A DNA stretch of 34,965 nt from an uncultured Caulobacteraceae bacterium (GCA_903923135.1 CAIXWN010000102.1:1-34965); one strand, 5' to 3'; shown: positions 8,523 through 16,924, counted from the stretch's first letter. Notes: generated by a model not told the origin, from the sequence alone. Translations and numbers: made by a program.

Positions 8523-9773
8523 ATGCCCCGGACATATCCCATCATGCAATCAACCGGCCTCTGGCGTGACCGCGACTTTATCAGACTCTGGTCGGCTCAG
8601 GCCGTCTCGGCGTTCGGGGCCCGGATCTCGCGCGAAGGCCTGCCTATGGCTGCCGTGCTGACCCTGGGCGCTTCGCCGGCCCAGATCGGCGTTCTGGCGG
8701 CCCTGTCGCGGGGTCCCGCTCTCGTCGTCGGCCTGACCGCAGGCGGATTCGTCGATCGTTCGCGACGGCGCGGCGTTTTGATGAGCATGGATCTGACGCG
8801 AAGCCTGGTTCTGGCGACCATTCCACTCGCCGCCGGTCTGCACCTGTTGTCCATCGTGCATCTCTATGTCGCCGCGGCGGCGGTGGGCGCGGCCAGCGTG
8901 CTGTTCGAGATTGCCGACCACGCCTATCTGCCCAGCCTGGTGTCCGCAGAGGACGTCACCGCCGCTAACGCCAGCCTGAGCGCAACCGACTCGGTCGCCG
9001 AGGTTGTTGGCCCCGCCCTGGCTGGCGCCCTGTTCCAGTGGCTGAGCGGCCCCTATGCGGTGGCGGTCAACGCAGCAACCTATCTGGTTTCCGCTGCCTT
9101 CCTGTGCGGCATTCGCCGCCCCGAACCAGCCCCCGCCGCGGCACCGCCCGTCGACCTGGCCCGCGACGTGACGGACGGCGCGCGCGCCGCCCTGTCCGAC
9201 CCGCATATCGCTCCGCTGCTGGTCATGGAGGGCTCCAACGCCCTCTTCGGCTCGTTCTTCTCTGCCCTTTACCTCATATTCGCCCTGCGGGTCCTTGGCC
9301 TGACTCCTGGACTGCTCGGCCTGACCATCGCCGCGGGGGGACTGGGCGCGCTCGCAGGCGCCGCCCTGGCGCCGCGCCTCGCCCGGGCGGCCGGCATGGG
9401 TCCGGCGATCATCCTCACCGCCGCCGGGGCGGCGCTGGCGACGCTGCTCATCCCCCTGGCTCCGCCCGGACGTGGTCCCGGCATGGCATTCCTCGCGACG
9501 GCGCAGCTTTTCGGTGACGCCCTGGCCGTGGCGGCCTGGGTGCTTGCCGCCAGTCTGCGCCAACGCCTGTTGCCGCCGCAGTTGCTGGGTCGGACCGCCG
9601 CGACGTTTCAGACGGTGGGAGGCGGACTCGGCATCCTTGGCGCCCTCACCGGTGGCGTCCTGGGCGGCCTGATGGGCCCGCGCGCCGCGCTGTTTATCGG
9701 CGCCGTCGGCCTGCTGGTCGGTCCGCTCGCAGCGGCGGGCTCGACCCTTCGCAGCTATCGCGAGGCGCCGTGA
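8523..9773 (+). CDS. Major facilitator superfamily exporter (MFS_3/EntS-like)
   Basis: A 416-residue polytopic inner-membrane protein with about 12 hydrophobic segments. The N-terminal LWRDRDFIRLWSAQAVSAFG is typical of the MFS_3/EntS-like branch (drug or siderophore exporters), and the loop between helices 2 and 3 has DRSRRRGVLM (74-83), the conserved basic MFS signature. The central loop (about residues 200-220) is Ala/Pro-rich. The start may be ATG 8523 or ATG 8544; neither has a clear Shine-Dalgarno sequence, and the second gives MQSTGLWRDRD, closer to relatives. Substrate unknown; efflux of a small molecule is inferred from the family. Confidence 0.87.
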   Translation: MPRTYPIMQSTGLWRDRDFIRLWSAQAVSAFGARISREGLPMAAVLTLGASPAQIGVLAALSRGPALVVGLTAGGFVDRSRRRGVLMSMDLTRSLVLATIPLAAGLHLLSIVHLYVAAAAVGAASVLFEIADHAYLPSLVSAEDVTAANASLSATDSVAEVVGPALAGALFQWLSGPYAVAVNAATYLVSAAFLCGIRRPEPAPAAAPPVDLARDVTDGARAALSDPHIAPLLVMEGSNALFGSFFSALYLIFALRVLGLTPGLLGLTIAAGGLGALAGAALAPRLARAAGMGPAIILTAAGAALATLLIPLAPPGRGPGMAFLATAQLFGDALAVAAWVLAASLRQRLLPPQLLGRTAATFQTVGGGLGILGALTGGVLGGLMGPRAALFIGAVGLLVGPLAAAGSTLRSYREAP

Positions 9774-9798
9774 GTCTGCCGCGCCTATCTGGAAGGGA

Positions 9799-10386
9799 TC
9801 AAGGCGCCCACCACCTCGGGGCCGCGCGGGCGACCAGCCGGCTGACCGCCTTGAGATCCGGCGCGGCGTGTACCGAATTGATGAAATGGACGAAGGGGTT
9901 GTCCTTCATCAGCGGGCGTTCCGACCACTCCCGCCAGGCGGCCTGATAGGGAACGCCACGCACAACAACGGTCGCTCCATCGAGGTTTCGCCAAGCCCCC
10001 CATCGCCAGGTCATCCACTCGTCAAAGGACGCGCGCGATACAAGACCTTTCTTGAAGAAATTGTATTCATTCAACATCAGGTCGAACAGCTTGCGGTAGT
10101 AGGCGGCCGCCTCGGACCGGTCGATGGCGCTGGGCCCATCCGGCGATGGCGTATAGTCCCGGGCCAGGGCATGGGCGCGGTCCAGGAGGTCGTGGAACCT
10201 CTTGGCGAACTCGAACAGGGCGTTGGCTTCCTGGTGCCGCGTCGTGCGGCTGTGCACCACGCCGCCGACCACGCCGGCGGTGATCACCGCGCCGAAGATC
10301 GCCCCCCAGAGGGGCCCCAGACCCTGGTACTCTTTGTTGATCCCGAGAAACGTCGCCAGCGCATGCGCGAAATCCGCGAAGCTCAT
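9799..10386 (-). CDS. Single-span membrane protein of unknown function
   Basis: A 195-residue protein starting at ATG 10386, directly preceded by GGAG. The reading frame stays open far upstream but without protein-like composition, so the long version is rejected. One hydrophobic segment (about 24-44, LWGAIFGAVITAGVVGGVVH) anchors it; the following RTTRHQEANALFEFAKRFHDLLDRAHALARD stretch looks helical, possibly coiled coil, and the C-terminal half is rich in Trp and aromatic residues (WMTWRWGAWRN). This layout resembles small alphaproteobacterial proteins with a membrane anchor and a helical cytoplasmic domain, but I cannot name a family. It is convergent with the MFS gene (25-bp gap) and divergent from the next gene. 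Confidence 0.7.
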   Translation of the reverse strand: MSFADFAHALATFLGINKEYQGLGPLWGAIFGAVITAGVVGGVVHSRTTRHQEANALFEFAKRFHDLLDRAHALARDYTPSPDGPSAIDRSEAAAYYRKLFDLMLNEYNFFKKGLVSRASFDEWMTWRWGAWRNLDGATVVVRGVPYQAAWREWSERPLMKDNPFVHFINSVHAAPDLKAVSRLVARAAPRWWAP

Positions 10387-10616
10387 CTCCGTGCACCCCC
10401 AAACCCCGACCCCCGGGTTCCGTGATCCTAACCCTGGACCGTGCCGACGCCCACGGGCAATCCGCAAGATCGTCGGCTTCGGGCACTGGCGATCCACCCC
10501 TGCAAGCGCCCCAACAGCCAGCGGGCGCATCTCTGGGACCGACGACGGAAATCGGGCATATGCGGAGATGCTTTGCGGGCGGAACCCAACAGATCCGGCG
10601 GGACAGGAGATCGGCG

Positions 10617-11303
10617 ATGGACAGGCTCCGGCACGCCCGCACAACCGCCTTCAGGATCGGAACAGCAGCGACCCTGGCGGCCGGACTGGCAAGTCTCGGC
10701 GATATCATTCTGCTGGCTCACGGAGCCGCAAGGGAGCTGGGGGACAGCCGCGTGGACGCCACAGCGCTGGTGGCTGGTCATCTTCTCGGTGTCACCTGCA
10801 TTCCCCTCTACGCGGCGGGCTATTGGCTGGCGGCCCGCGCCCTGGCCGGGGCGGGACGGTGGACGGCGCTGGTGTTTCCGATCGGCATTTACATCGGCGC
10901 CGTGGGGGCCGCCGTGCACGGCGTGACCGCCGTGCTGATCGAGACCAACCTGCACGCGGCGGGTCCTGCGTCGCCGTTTACCATCCCTCACGCTATCTAT
11001 TTGACGCCGCTTTGGGGCGTGGTGTTCGCGGGTCTCATCCTGGCGTCGGGGCTCATCGTCGCCGGCGCGCTGGGAGGGCGATCGTTGCTGCCGCGGTGGG
11101 CAGCGGTGGTCAATCCGGCCATTCTGATACTGGCCCTCGTCCTGGTCAGCGCGCCATTCCCGAAACTGTCCGCCTATTTGGCCCCGGCGGCGCCAAATCT
11201 CGCGCACCTGCTGTTCTTCGCCGCCCTCACCTTCTGGCTAGCTCGGCCTGGCGACCGGAACACCCCGGTCGCCTCCTCGGACGACCGGAGCGTCGTGCCG
11301 TAG
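10617..11303 (+). CDS. Multi-span membrane protein of unknown function
   Basis: A 228-residue integral membrane protein with about six hydrophobic segments (roughly 14-34, 48-68, 80-102, 120-145, 158-178 and 190-207). The ATG at 10617 is chosen because AGGAG lies 8 bases upstream; the frame is open earlier without support. Family not firmly recognised. The 230-bp divergent spacer to the previous gene (10387-10616) shows no strong promoter to me. Downstream, the CYP153-like gene converges after 77 bp. Confidence 0.75.
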   Translation: MDRLRHARTTAFRIGTAATLAAGLASLGDIILLAHGAARELGDSRVDATALVAGHLLGVTCIPLYAAGYWLAARALAGAGRWTALVFPIGIYIGAVGAAVHGVTAVLIETNLHAAGPASPFTIPHAIYLTPLWGVVFAGLILASGLIVAGALGGRSLLPRWAAVVNPAILILALVLVSAPFPKLSAYLAPAAPNLAHLLFFAALTFWLARPGDRNTPVASSDDRSVVP

Positions 11304-11380
11304 AGTGGGCGACAGCCGCCCGAACAGACACGCTACGACAACAAAAACTATGACGACATTCGTGAATCTCGCAGGTGGAG

Positions 11381-12652
11381 TCAGGTCCGGCGCGGGATGA
11401 CCACCGGAAGTGTTTCGTAACCCTTCACGAAAATCGAATGGGTGCGAACGGGTTCGCCCGCCAGCTCGACTGACGGGAAACGTCTGAGGATCTCCTCCCA
11501 GATGATTGTCAGCTGCAATTCAGCCAGACGATTGCCGACGCAGCGGTGAACGCCGAACCCGAAGGACAGGTGATTGCGGGGCCTGGCGCGATCGATGATG
11601 TAGGTGTCGGGCGTGTCGATGACATCCGCGTCGCGGTTTCCCGAGACGTACCACATCAACACCTTGTCGCCCTCTCGGATCCGCCGGCCGCCGAAGTCGT
11701 AATCCTGCGTCGCGGTCCGGCTCATGTGAGCCAAGGGCGTTTGCCAACGGATGGTTTCCGAGACCATCGACGGAATCAGTGACGGATCGGCGCGCAGCTT
11801 GTCGTACTGGACCGGGTTCTTGTTGAGGGCGTAGATCGAGCCGGAGATGGTGTTGCGGGTGGTGTCGTTGCCGCCGATGATCAGCAGGCCGACATTGCCG
11901 TAGTATTCCAGCCTATCCATTTCCCGCGTGGCGGGGTTGTGGGCGAGCATGGAGATCAGGTCGAACTTCGGCTCTTCGTTCACCCGGTCGTTCCAAAGCC
12001 CGGTGAAGACCGCGAAACACTCGTTGATCTCGTCGCGTTTCTGGTCCCAGCTCGTCACCGGACCGTGGCCCGGGGCATTGGTCATGACGTCCGACCAGTG
12101 TGTCAGTCGCCGGCGCTGATCGAATGGGAAATCGAAAAGCGTCGCGAGGGTCATCGCGGTGAGTTCCTTGGAGACCCGATCGACCCAGTCGAACTCTTCA
12201 CCGATGGGCAGGGAATCGAGGATTGCGGCGGCCCTCTCACGAATGACTGGCTCCATGCGCTGCAGATTGGCTGGAGCGACCACCGGACTGACCGCCTTGC
12301 GCTGTTGGTCATGTCGCGGCGGATCCATCGCGATGAAGCTGGGCCGCTGAGGGCGGTTGGCGAACTGCGCCGCCCCTTCGAGAGTCGGAAGGGCGATTCC
12401 CTTCGCCGAGGAGAACACCTGGTGATTGGTGTCGACCGCCATGATGTCATTGTACTTGGTCACTGACCAGAACGGCCCGTAGTCGCTCTCGGACGTGAAA
12501 TGGACAGGCGCCTCGTTGCGCAGGCGTTCGAAGATCGGCCACATCGCATCGCTGGCGAACAGATCGGGGCGGGCGGGGTTGAGCGCCTCCAGCGGTTCGG
12601 CGTAGGCCCTGGCCCGGGCTTCATGGCGTATGTCGATGGCCCCGTCGCTCAT
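11381..12652 (-). CDS. Cytochrome P450, CYP153-like
   Basis: A 423-residue soluble bacterial P450. The I-helix oxygen-activation motif is GGNDTT (260-265), the K-helix ExxR is E299..R302, and the haem-binding loop FGFGVHRCVGNR places the cysteine ligand at C371. The NDTTRN and HLSFGFG..HRCVGNRLAE..L blocks are characteristic of the CYP153 family, whose known members hydroxylate alkanes and related chains at the terminal carbon using an electron-transfer chain. The ATG at 12652 has GGGAG upstream; a longer frame to 12751 is rejected. It follows the rubredoxin gene after 151 bp on the same strand, with no clear terminator between, so co-transcription is plausible. Substrate is inference from family. 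Confidence 0.92.
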   Translation of the reverse strand: MSDGAIDIRHEARARAYAEPLEALNPARPDLFASDAMWPIFERLRNEAPVHFTSESDYGPFWSVTKYNDIMAVDTNHQVFSSAKGIALPTLEGAAQFANRPQRPSFIAMDPPRHDQQRKAVSPVVAPANLQRMEPVIRERAAAILDSLPIGEEFDWVDRVSKELTAMTLATLFDFPFDQRRRLTHWSDVMTNAPGHGPVTSWDQKRDEINECFAVFTGLWNDRVNEEPKFDLISMLAHNPATREMDRLEYYGNVGLLIIGGNDTTRNTISGSIYALNKNPVQYDKLRADPSLIPSMVSETIRWQTPLAHMSRTATQDYDFGGRRIREGDKVLMWYVSGNRDADVIDTPDTYIIDRARPRNHLSFGFGVHRCVGNRLAELQLTIIWEEILRRFPSVELAGEPVRTHSIFVKGYETLPVVIPRRT

Positions 12653-12803
12653 CTGGGTCTCCCTGCGCGCAGTCTCCGCGCGGCCTGGGCCGTCGTCGGA
12701 TGGTCCTGGGCGAACGCCGGTATTCGAACCGCGTTCCGGCTTCGTCGTCAACCGCGGCCGTTCAACCGGAGAGGAGCTGACGCTGCCCAGGCTCCACCCA
12801 GGC

Positions 12804-12983
12804 TCAGAACTCGATCATATCGAAATCGGCTTTCGGCGTTCCGCAGAGCGGGCATTTCCAGTCGACCGGAACATCGGCCCAACGGGTCCCCGCAGCCAGC
12901 CCCTCGGGTGGATCGCCCTCGGCCTCGTCGTAGAGGTAGCCACAGGTCCGGCATTGCCAAGTCTTGTAGGGCTCGATCGTCAT
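12804..12983 (-). CDS. Rubredoxin
   Basis: A 59-residue iron-only electron carrier. The four iron ligands are in two CxxCG motifs: C11-R-T-C14-G and C44-P-L-C47-G, with the usual YLYDEAEGDPPEG after the first and DWKCPLCG at the second. This resembles rubredoxins that feed electrons to alkane hydroxylases. Its ATG lies in the stop of the TetR gene (ATGA, 12983-12980), so it is translationally coupled to the regulator. The P450 gene follows. No ferredoxin, ferredoxin reductase or rubredoxin reductase gene lies in the window. Serving as redox partner of one of the two neighbouring P450s is inference; AlkB-type enzymes are the classical partner. Confidence 0.94.
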   Translation of the reverse strand: MTIEPYKTWQCRTCGYLYDEAEGDPPEGLAAGTRWADVPVDWKCPLCGTPKADFDMIEF

Positions 12984-13651
12984 GACTGTCCTCCGGCCTT
13001 CAGGCCCCGGACCCCGAAACTGAGGCGAAGTGTGGCCAGGCTGGTTTCGCGGATGGGATTCACGTCGGTGGTGGGGTCGGCAAGACGCTGCATCGACACC
13101 CCGAGCAGCAGACTGCCGACCATAAGCGCCGCGGCTCCGGGATCGAGATCGGCGCGGATATCACCCTCAGCCTGGCCCCGCCGCACCATCGCTGCGAGCC
13201 GCCGCTCGATCCGCGCGTGCTCTGCGGCGAAGGCCTGTCGCAGTGGGGTGGCGTCGGCGACCGCCGAAGAGAGCAGCATGAAATAGGCGCGACCGTGCTC
13301 GTCGTCGGCCAGACTGCGCAGATAGAGATCGACGTAGGTTAGCAGGGCCTCAAGGCCAGGCCGGGAGTCGACCCCCGCAACTCCCAGCGCCGCTTCCTGC
13401 TGTTCGTGCAGATGGTCGATCACCGCCTCGATTAGGGCCTGCTTCGAGCCGAAGCGCTGGGTGGCCAGACCACGGCTGTACCCAGCCACCCGACCCACAG
13501 CCTCAAATGTCGCCGCGCTGACGCCCTGCTCGCCGACCACGGTGATAGCGGCGCGAACGAGGCCGCGTCCAGACTCGTCGCGCCGTTCGGCCTGAGTGCG
13601 CCTCGCCGCGGCGCCCCTGGGTCTTTCAAGTGTCCGTGTCACAGCGCCCAC
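12980..13651 (-). CDS. TetR-family transcriptional repressor
   Basis: A 223-residue regulator. The N-terminal HTH (about 29-78) includes TFEAVGRVAGYSRGLATQRFGSKQALIEAV-type helices in the usual TetR arrangement, followed by a helical ligand-binding and dimer domain. The start is GTG, at 13651 or 13642; both keep the HTH. It overlaps the rubredoxin gene by 4 bp and is divergent from the second P450. A long palindrome sits 7 bp upstream of its start codon, which suggests autoregulation and control of both P450 units. The ligand is probably a hydrophobic substrate of these enzymes, by inference. Confidence 0.9.
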   Translation of the reverse strand: MGAVTRTLERPRGAAARRTQAERRDESGRGLVRAAITVVGEQGVSAATFEAVGRVAGYSRGLATQRFGSKQALIEAVIDHLHEQQEAALGVAGVDSRPGLEALLTYVDLYLRSLADDEHGRAYFMLLSSAVADATPLRQAFAAEHARIERRLAAMVRRGQAEGDIRADLDPGAAALMVGSLLLGVSMQRLADPTTDVNPIRETSLATLRLSFGVRGLKAGGQS

Positions 13652-13658
13652 CCTAACT

Positions 13659-13682
13659 TAATTGTTGGCCGGCAAACAAGTA
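13659..13682. promoter_or_regulatory. 24-bp palindrome, candidate TetR operator
   Basis: The inner 18 bp (13662-13679) read TTGTTG-GCCGGC-AAACAA, with one mismatched pair; outer TA bases at 13659-13660 and 13681-13682 continue the symmetry with one further mismatched pair. The size and dyad symmetry fit TetR-family operators. It lies between the TetR start (13651) and the second P450 start (13754), so one site could control both directions. Confidence 0.7.
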
Positions 13683-13753
13683 GCGGCTACTCTGCTTTGC
13701 CAGCACACGTCATCCAACGGCCCAGCCGAGGCCCACAAGAGGAAACCGCGCGT

Positions 13754-15028
13754 ATGACCATCGCCCAGGATATCGCCAACACCATCGTCGACCCGAAGGC
13801 CTATGCCGACGGCGACAGGATCGATGCGGCGTTTTCCCAACTCCGCCGCGAATCACCTCTGGACGTTGCCCACCCCCAAGGCTTCGATCCGTTCTGGGTG
13901 GTCACCCGGCATGCCGACATCCAGGCCGTCGAACGCCAGAATGACCTGTTCCACAACGGCGACCGGGCCGCGACGCTGACCACGATCGAGGCCGACAAAC
14001 TCGTGCGCCAGATGACCGGCGGTTCGCCGCACCTAGTTCGTTCGTTGGTGCAGATGGATAACCCTGATCACTTCAACTACCGCAAACTGACCCAGGGCTG
14101 GTTCCTGCCGCAAAACCTGCGCGGCCTGGAGGGCCGAATCCGCGAAATCGCGCGGGGCTTCATCGATCGCATGGCCGCCATGGGCGGGCAATGCGACTTC
14201 GCCCGCGACGTGGCGTTCCTGTACCCCCTGCACGTGGTCATGGAAGTGCTTGGCGTCCCGGAGGTTGATGAACCCCGCATGCTGCGGCTGACCCAGGAAC
14301 TGTTCGGCAGCGCGGACCCGGACCTCAACCGCTCCGGCCAGGCCATCACCGACATGGCTCAGGGGGTCAACGAACTGCAGAAAACCGTCGCCGACTTCAT
14401 GGTCTATTTCACCGAAATGACCGAGGATCGGCGTCGCAATCCCCGCCAGGATCTGGCCAGCGTCATCGCCAATGGCCAGATCGAGGGCCAGCCGCTCGGT
14501 CACCTGGAAGCCATGAGCTACTACATCATCGCGGCTACCGCCGGGCACGACACCACCTCCAACACCACGGCCGGCGCCCTGTGGGCCCTGGCCGAAAACC
14601 CGGACGAATTCCGTCGCCTCAAGGCCGACCTGTCCCTCATCCCCGGCCACGTCGAGGAATCCATCCGCTGGGTGACGCCGGTGAAGCACTTCATGCGCAC
14701 CGCCACGGCCGACACCGAACTGGCTGGCCGCAAGATCGCCAAGGGCGACTGGCTGATGCTCTGCTACCCGTCCGGAAACCGGGACGAAGCGGTCTTCGAA
14801 AATCCCTTCCGATACGACATTACGCGCTCGCCCAACAAGCATGTGGCCTTCGGCTATGGCGCCCACGTCTGTCTGGGACAGCATCTGGGCCGCCTCGAGA
14901 TGCGCGTGCTGTGGGAGGAACTGCTTCCCCGTCTGGAAAGCCTGGAACTGGACGGAACGCCGAGCCGCATGCAAGCCAACTTCGTCTGCGGTCCGAAGTC
15001 GGTGCCGATTCGCTATGTGATGCACTGA
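13754..15028 (+). CDS. Cytochrome P450 (second, class I bacterial type)
   Basis: A 424-residue soluble P450. Motifs: AGHDTT at 263-268 (I helix), E302..R305 (K helix ExxR within EESIRW) and FGYGAHVCLGQH with the haem cysteine C373. It is clearly a different subfamily from the CYP153-like neighbour; the loop resembles P450s acting on terpenoids and other hydrophobic compounds. The ATG at 13754 is preceded by GAGGAAA; a longer frame from 13697 would cross the control region. It shares the palindrome-bearing spacer with the divergent TetR-rubredoxin-P450 unit. A strong hairpin follows its stop. Substrate not predictable. Confidence 0.92.
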   Translation: MTIAQDIANTIVDPKAYADGDRIDAAFSQLRRESPLDVAHPQGFDPFWVVTRHADIQAVERQNDLFHNGDRAATLTTIEADKLVRQMTGGSPHLVRSLVQMDNPDHFNYRKLTQGWFLPQNLRGLEGRIREIARGFIDRMAAMGGQCDFARDVAFLYPLHVVMEVLGVPEVDEPRMLRLTQELFGSADPDLNRSGQAITDMAQGVNELQKTVADFMVYFTEMTEDRRRNPRQDLASVIANGQIEGQPLGHLEAMSYYIIAATAGHDTTSNTTAGALWALAENPDEFRRLKADLSLIPGHVEESIRWVTPVKHFMRTATADTELAGRKIAKGDWLMLCYPSGNRDEAVFENPFRYDITRSPNKHVAFGYGAHVCLGQHLGRLEMRVLWEELLPRLESLELDGTPSRMQANFVCGPKSVPIRYVMH

Positions 15029-15041
15029 CACCGGGCAGTCA

Positions 15042-15077
15042 GCCGGCCGGGCCTATTGCGGACCCGGCCCGGCGGGC
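15042..15077. terminator. Bidirectional hairpin between convergent P450 and penicillin-binding protein genes
   Basis: The 12-nt arms 15042-15053 (GCCGGCCGGGCC) and 15066-15077 (GGCCCGGCGGGC) pair at 11 of 12 positions across a 12-nt loop. The hairpin sits 13 bp after the P450 stop and 14 bp before the end of the convergent gene. There is no long T-run on either side, so it may work as a weak or Rho-assisted terminator. Confidence 0.6.
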
Positions 15078-15091
15078 AGCCTTCAACCGGT

Positions 15092-16924
15092 TCAGGCAGG
15101 CGTCGCAGGCGCCAGCGTGGGGACGGGGGCTGTCGGAAGCGGAGCCTCAGCGGGCGACCCTGGCGCGTTGGGAATCGCTGGCGGCGCAGGCGGCGCGCCA
15201 GGCGGTATCGGCCCGACCGGCAGACGTTTCATCGCCGCGACCATGAAGCTGCGCCACAGGTCGACCGGGGCGGTGGCCCCCGTTATCCGGGCCATCGGGG
15301 TCGCATCATCGCGGCCCACCCAGACCACCGTGGTCAGCCCTCCCGTGAAGCCGCAGAACCAGGCGTCCTTGTAGTCGGAGGTGGTTCCGGTCTTACCCGC
15401 CAGATCGAAGCCGGCGACGGCGGCGTGGGTTCCGGTCCCCGAGGCGATGACGGTGCGCAGCATGCGGTTCAGATCGCCCAGCGCCGGGTTGGCGATCGCC
15501 GGAGACGGCGGAGGAGCCGGATGCTGGTAGATCACCGAGCCCCCGGTCACACGGATGCGCTCGACACCGTAGGCTGACACGCGATTGCCGCCGTTGGAGA
15601 ACGCGTCATAGGCTTGGGCCATTTCCAGCGGGGTCACCAGGGTGGTACCCAGGGCCATGGCAGGATCGGTGTTGATGGGCGAGACGATCCCGACGCGATG
15701 GGCCGCGGCAGCCACGGCGGGGCGGCCGACCTCGTCCGCCAGGCGCGCAGCGACCGTGTTTATCGAGTGCGCCAGGGCCGTCTCCAGGGTGATCGGTCCC
15801 AGGTACTCCGGCTCATAGTTGCCAGGCGTCCAGCCGTTGATCGTCACCGGTTCGTCGACCACCGGAGAATCCGGCGTGCGGCCCGCCTCAAGGGCGGCGA
15901 GATAGACAAACGGTTTCCAGGACGACCCGGCCTGGCGATGGGCGTCGACCGCGCGGTCGAATGGCCCCTGTTGATAGTCGGCGCCACCGATCATCGCCCT
16001 GACCCGACCGGCTCCGTCCAGAGCCACCAGGGCGGCTTGGGCGACACCTCGGCTCCTGTAGCGTCCGACGACCTCCGACGTTGCGTCGCCGGCGACGGTC
16101 TCCGCCCCGGAGTCAAGCGTGGTCTCGACCACCAGATCGCGGCTCAGCGCCGCGGCGTTGACCAGACGGCGCGTCTGGCCGTCCAGCCAGTCGACGAAGT
16201 ACTGCGCCGGCTCGGCGGGCGCGCGCTTCCAGACCTTGAACGGCGCCGCCAGAGCGCGAGCGCGCTGGGCCCGGGTGATGGCTCCCGTATCCGCCATGGC
16301 GTCTAGCACCAGGCGAGTCCGCTCCGCCGAGCGCGCCGGTTGTTCGGCCGGATCATAGTCGGTGGGTGACTTCATCAGCGCCGCTAGGCTGGCGGCCTCG
16401 CGCAGCGTCAGTCGCGCGGCGGGCTTGTTGTAATACCGTCGGGCGGCGGCCTCCAGGCCATAGGCCCCGGACCCGAAGTAGACCCGGCTGAGATAGAGCC
16501 CCAGGATCTGCCGCTTGCTGTAGGCCTGCTCAAGTTCGACGGCGTAGACCAGTTCTAGCGCCTTGCGCTCGACCGTGCGGTCGGCGGTGAGAAACAGATT
16601 GCGGGCCAGCTGCTGGGTTATGGTCGACGCGCCCTGGGCGGCCCGTCCGCGACCCAGATCGCTGACTATGGCCCGGGCGATGCCCACGGCGTCGAAACCC
16701 TCGTGGGAGTAGAACCTTCGATCCTCTATGGCGACGAACGCGGCCGGGACATAAGCGGGCAGGCGGGAGACATCCACCGGCGGGCCGAACCGGCCGCCGC
16801 GTACACCGATCACCGCGCCCGAACGGTCCAGATAGGTGATCTGGGGGTCGCGCCGGATAGGCGGCAGAGGCGGCAGTTGCGGCCCCTGGGACAGCAGGGA
16901 TGCGGCGGCGATCAGGGCGAACAC
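15092..16924 (-). CDS. Class A penicillin-binding protein (PBP1A/1C type), bifunctional transglycosylase-transpeptidase
   Basis: A 610-residue peptidoglycan synthase. The GT51 transglycosylase domain has the catalytic glutamate E67 in EDRRFYSHEG and QGASTITQQLARNLFL at 97-112. The transpeptidase domain shows SxxK (S334-S-W-K337), SxN (S387-I-N389) and KTGT (511-514). A Pro/Ala-rich tail ends the protein. The GTG start at 16924 is backed by GGAGG seven bases upstream. The N-terminus is unusually short: a weak hydrophobic stretch (residues 1-12) is the only membrane anchor or signal, with no cytoplasmic tail. It is convergent with the second P450 and divergent from the acyl-CoA synthetase. Confidence 0.93.
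   Translation of the reverse strand: MFALIAAASLLSQGPQLPPLPPIRRDPQITYLDRSGAVIGVRGGRFGPPVDVSRLPAYVPAAFVAIEDRRFYSHEGFDAVGIARAIVSDLGRGRAAQGASTITQQLARNLFLTADRTVERKALELVYAVELEQAYSKRQILGLYLSRVYFGSGAYGLEAAARRYYNKPAARLTLREAASLAALMKSPTDYDPAEQPARSAERTRLVLDAMADTGAITRAQRARALAAPFKVWKRAPAEPAQYFVDWLDGQTRRLVNAAALSRDLVVETTLDSGAETVAGDATSEVVGRYRSRGVAQAALVALDGAGRVRAMIGGADYQQGPFDRAVDAHRQAGSSWKPFVYLAALEAGRTPDSPVVDEPVTINGWTPGNYEPEYLGPITLETALAHSINTVAARLADEVGRPAVAAAAHRVGIVSPINTDPAMALGTTLVTPLEMAQAYDAFSNGGNRVSAYGVERIRVTGGSVIYQHPAPPPSPAIANPALGDLNRMLRTVIASGTGTHAAVAGFDLAGKTGTTSDYKDAWFCGFTGGLTTVVWVGRDDATPMARITGATAPVDLWRSFMVAAMKRLPVGPIPPGAPPAPPAIPNAPGSPAEAPLPTAPVPTLAPATPA

Noticed and set aside
10202-11353. 383-codon rightward frame across the divergent spacer
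   Set aside because: It covers the start regions of two better-supported genes in other frames. The alternative start at 10617 has a good ribosome site and gives a coherent membrane protein.
12748-12960. 70-codon leftward frame
   Set aside because: It overlaps the rubredoxin gene in another frame; the rubredoxin frame has both CxxCG motifs and a proper overlap with the TetR stop.
14033-15031. 332-codon leftward reading frame
   Set aside because: It is antisense to the second P450, whose haem and helix motifs prove the rightward frame.
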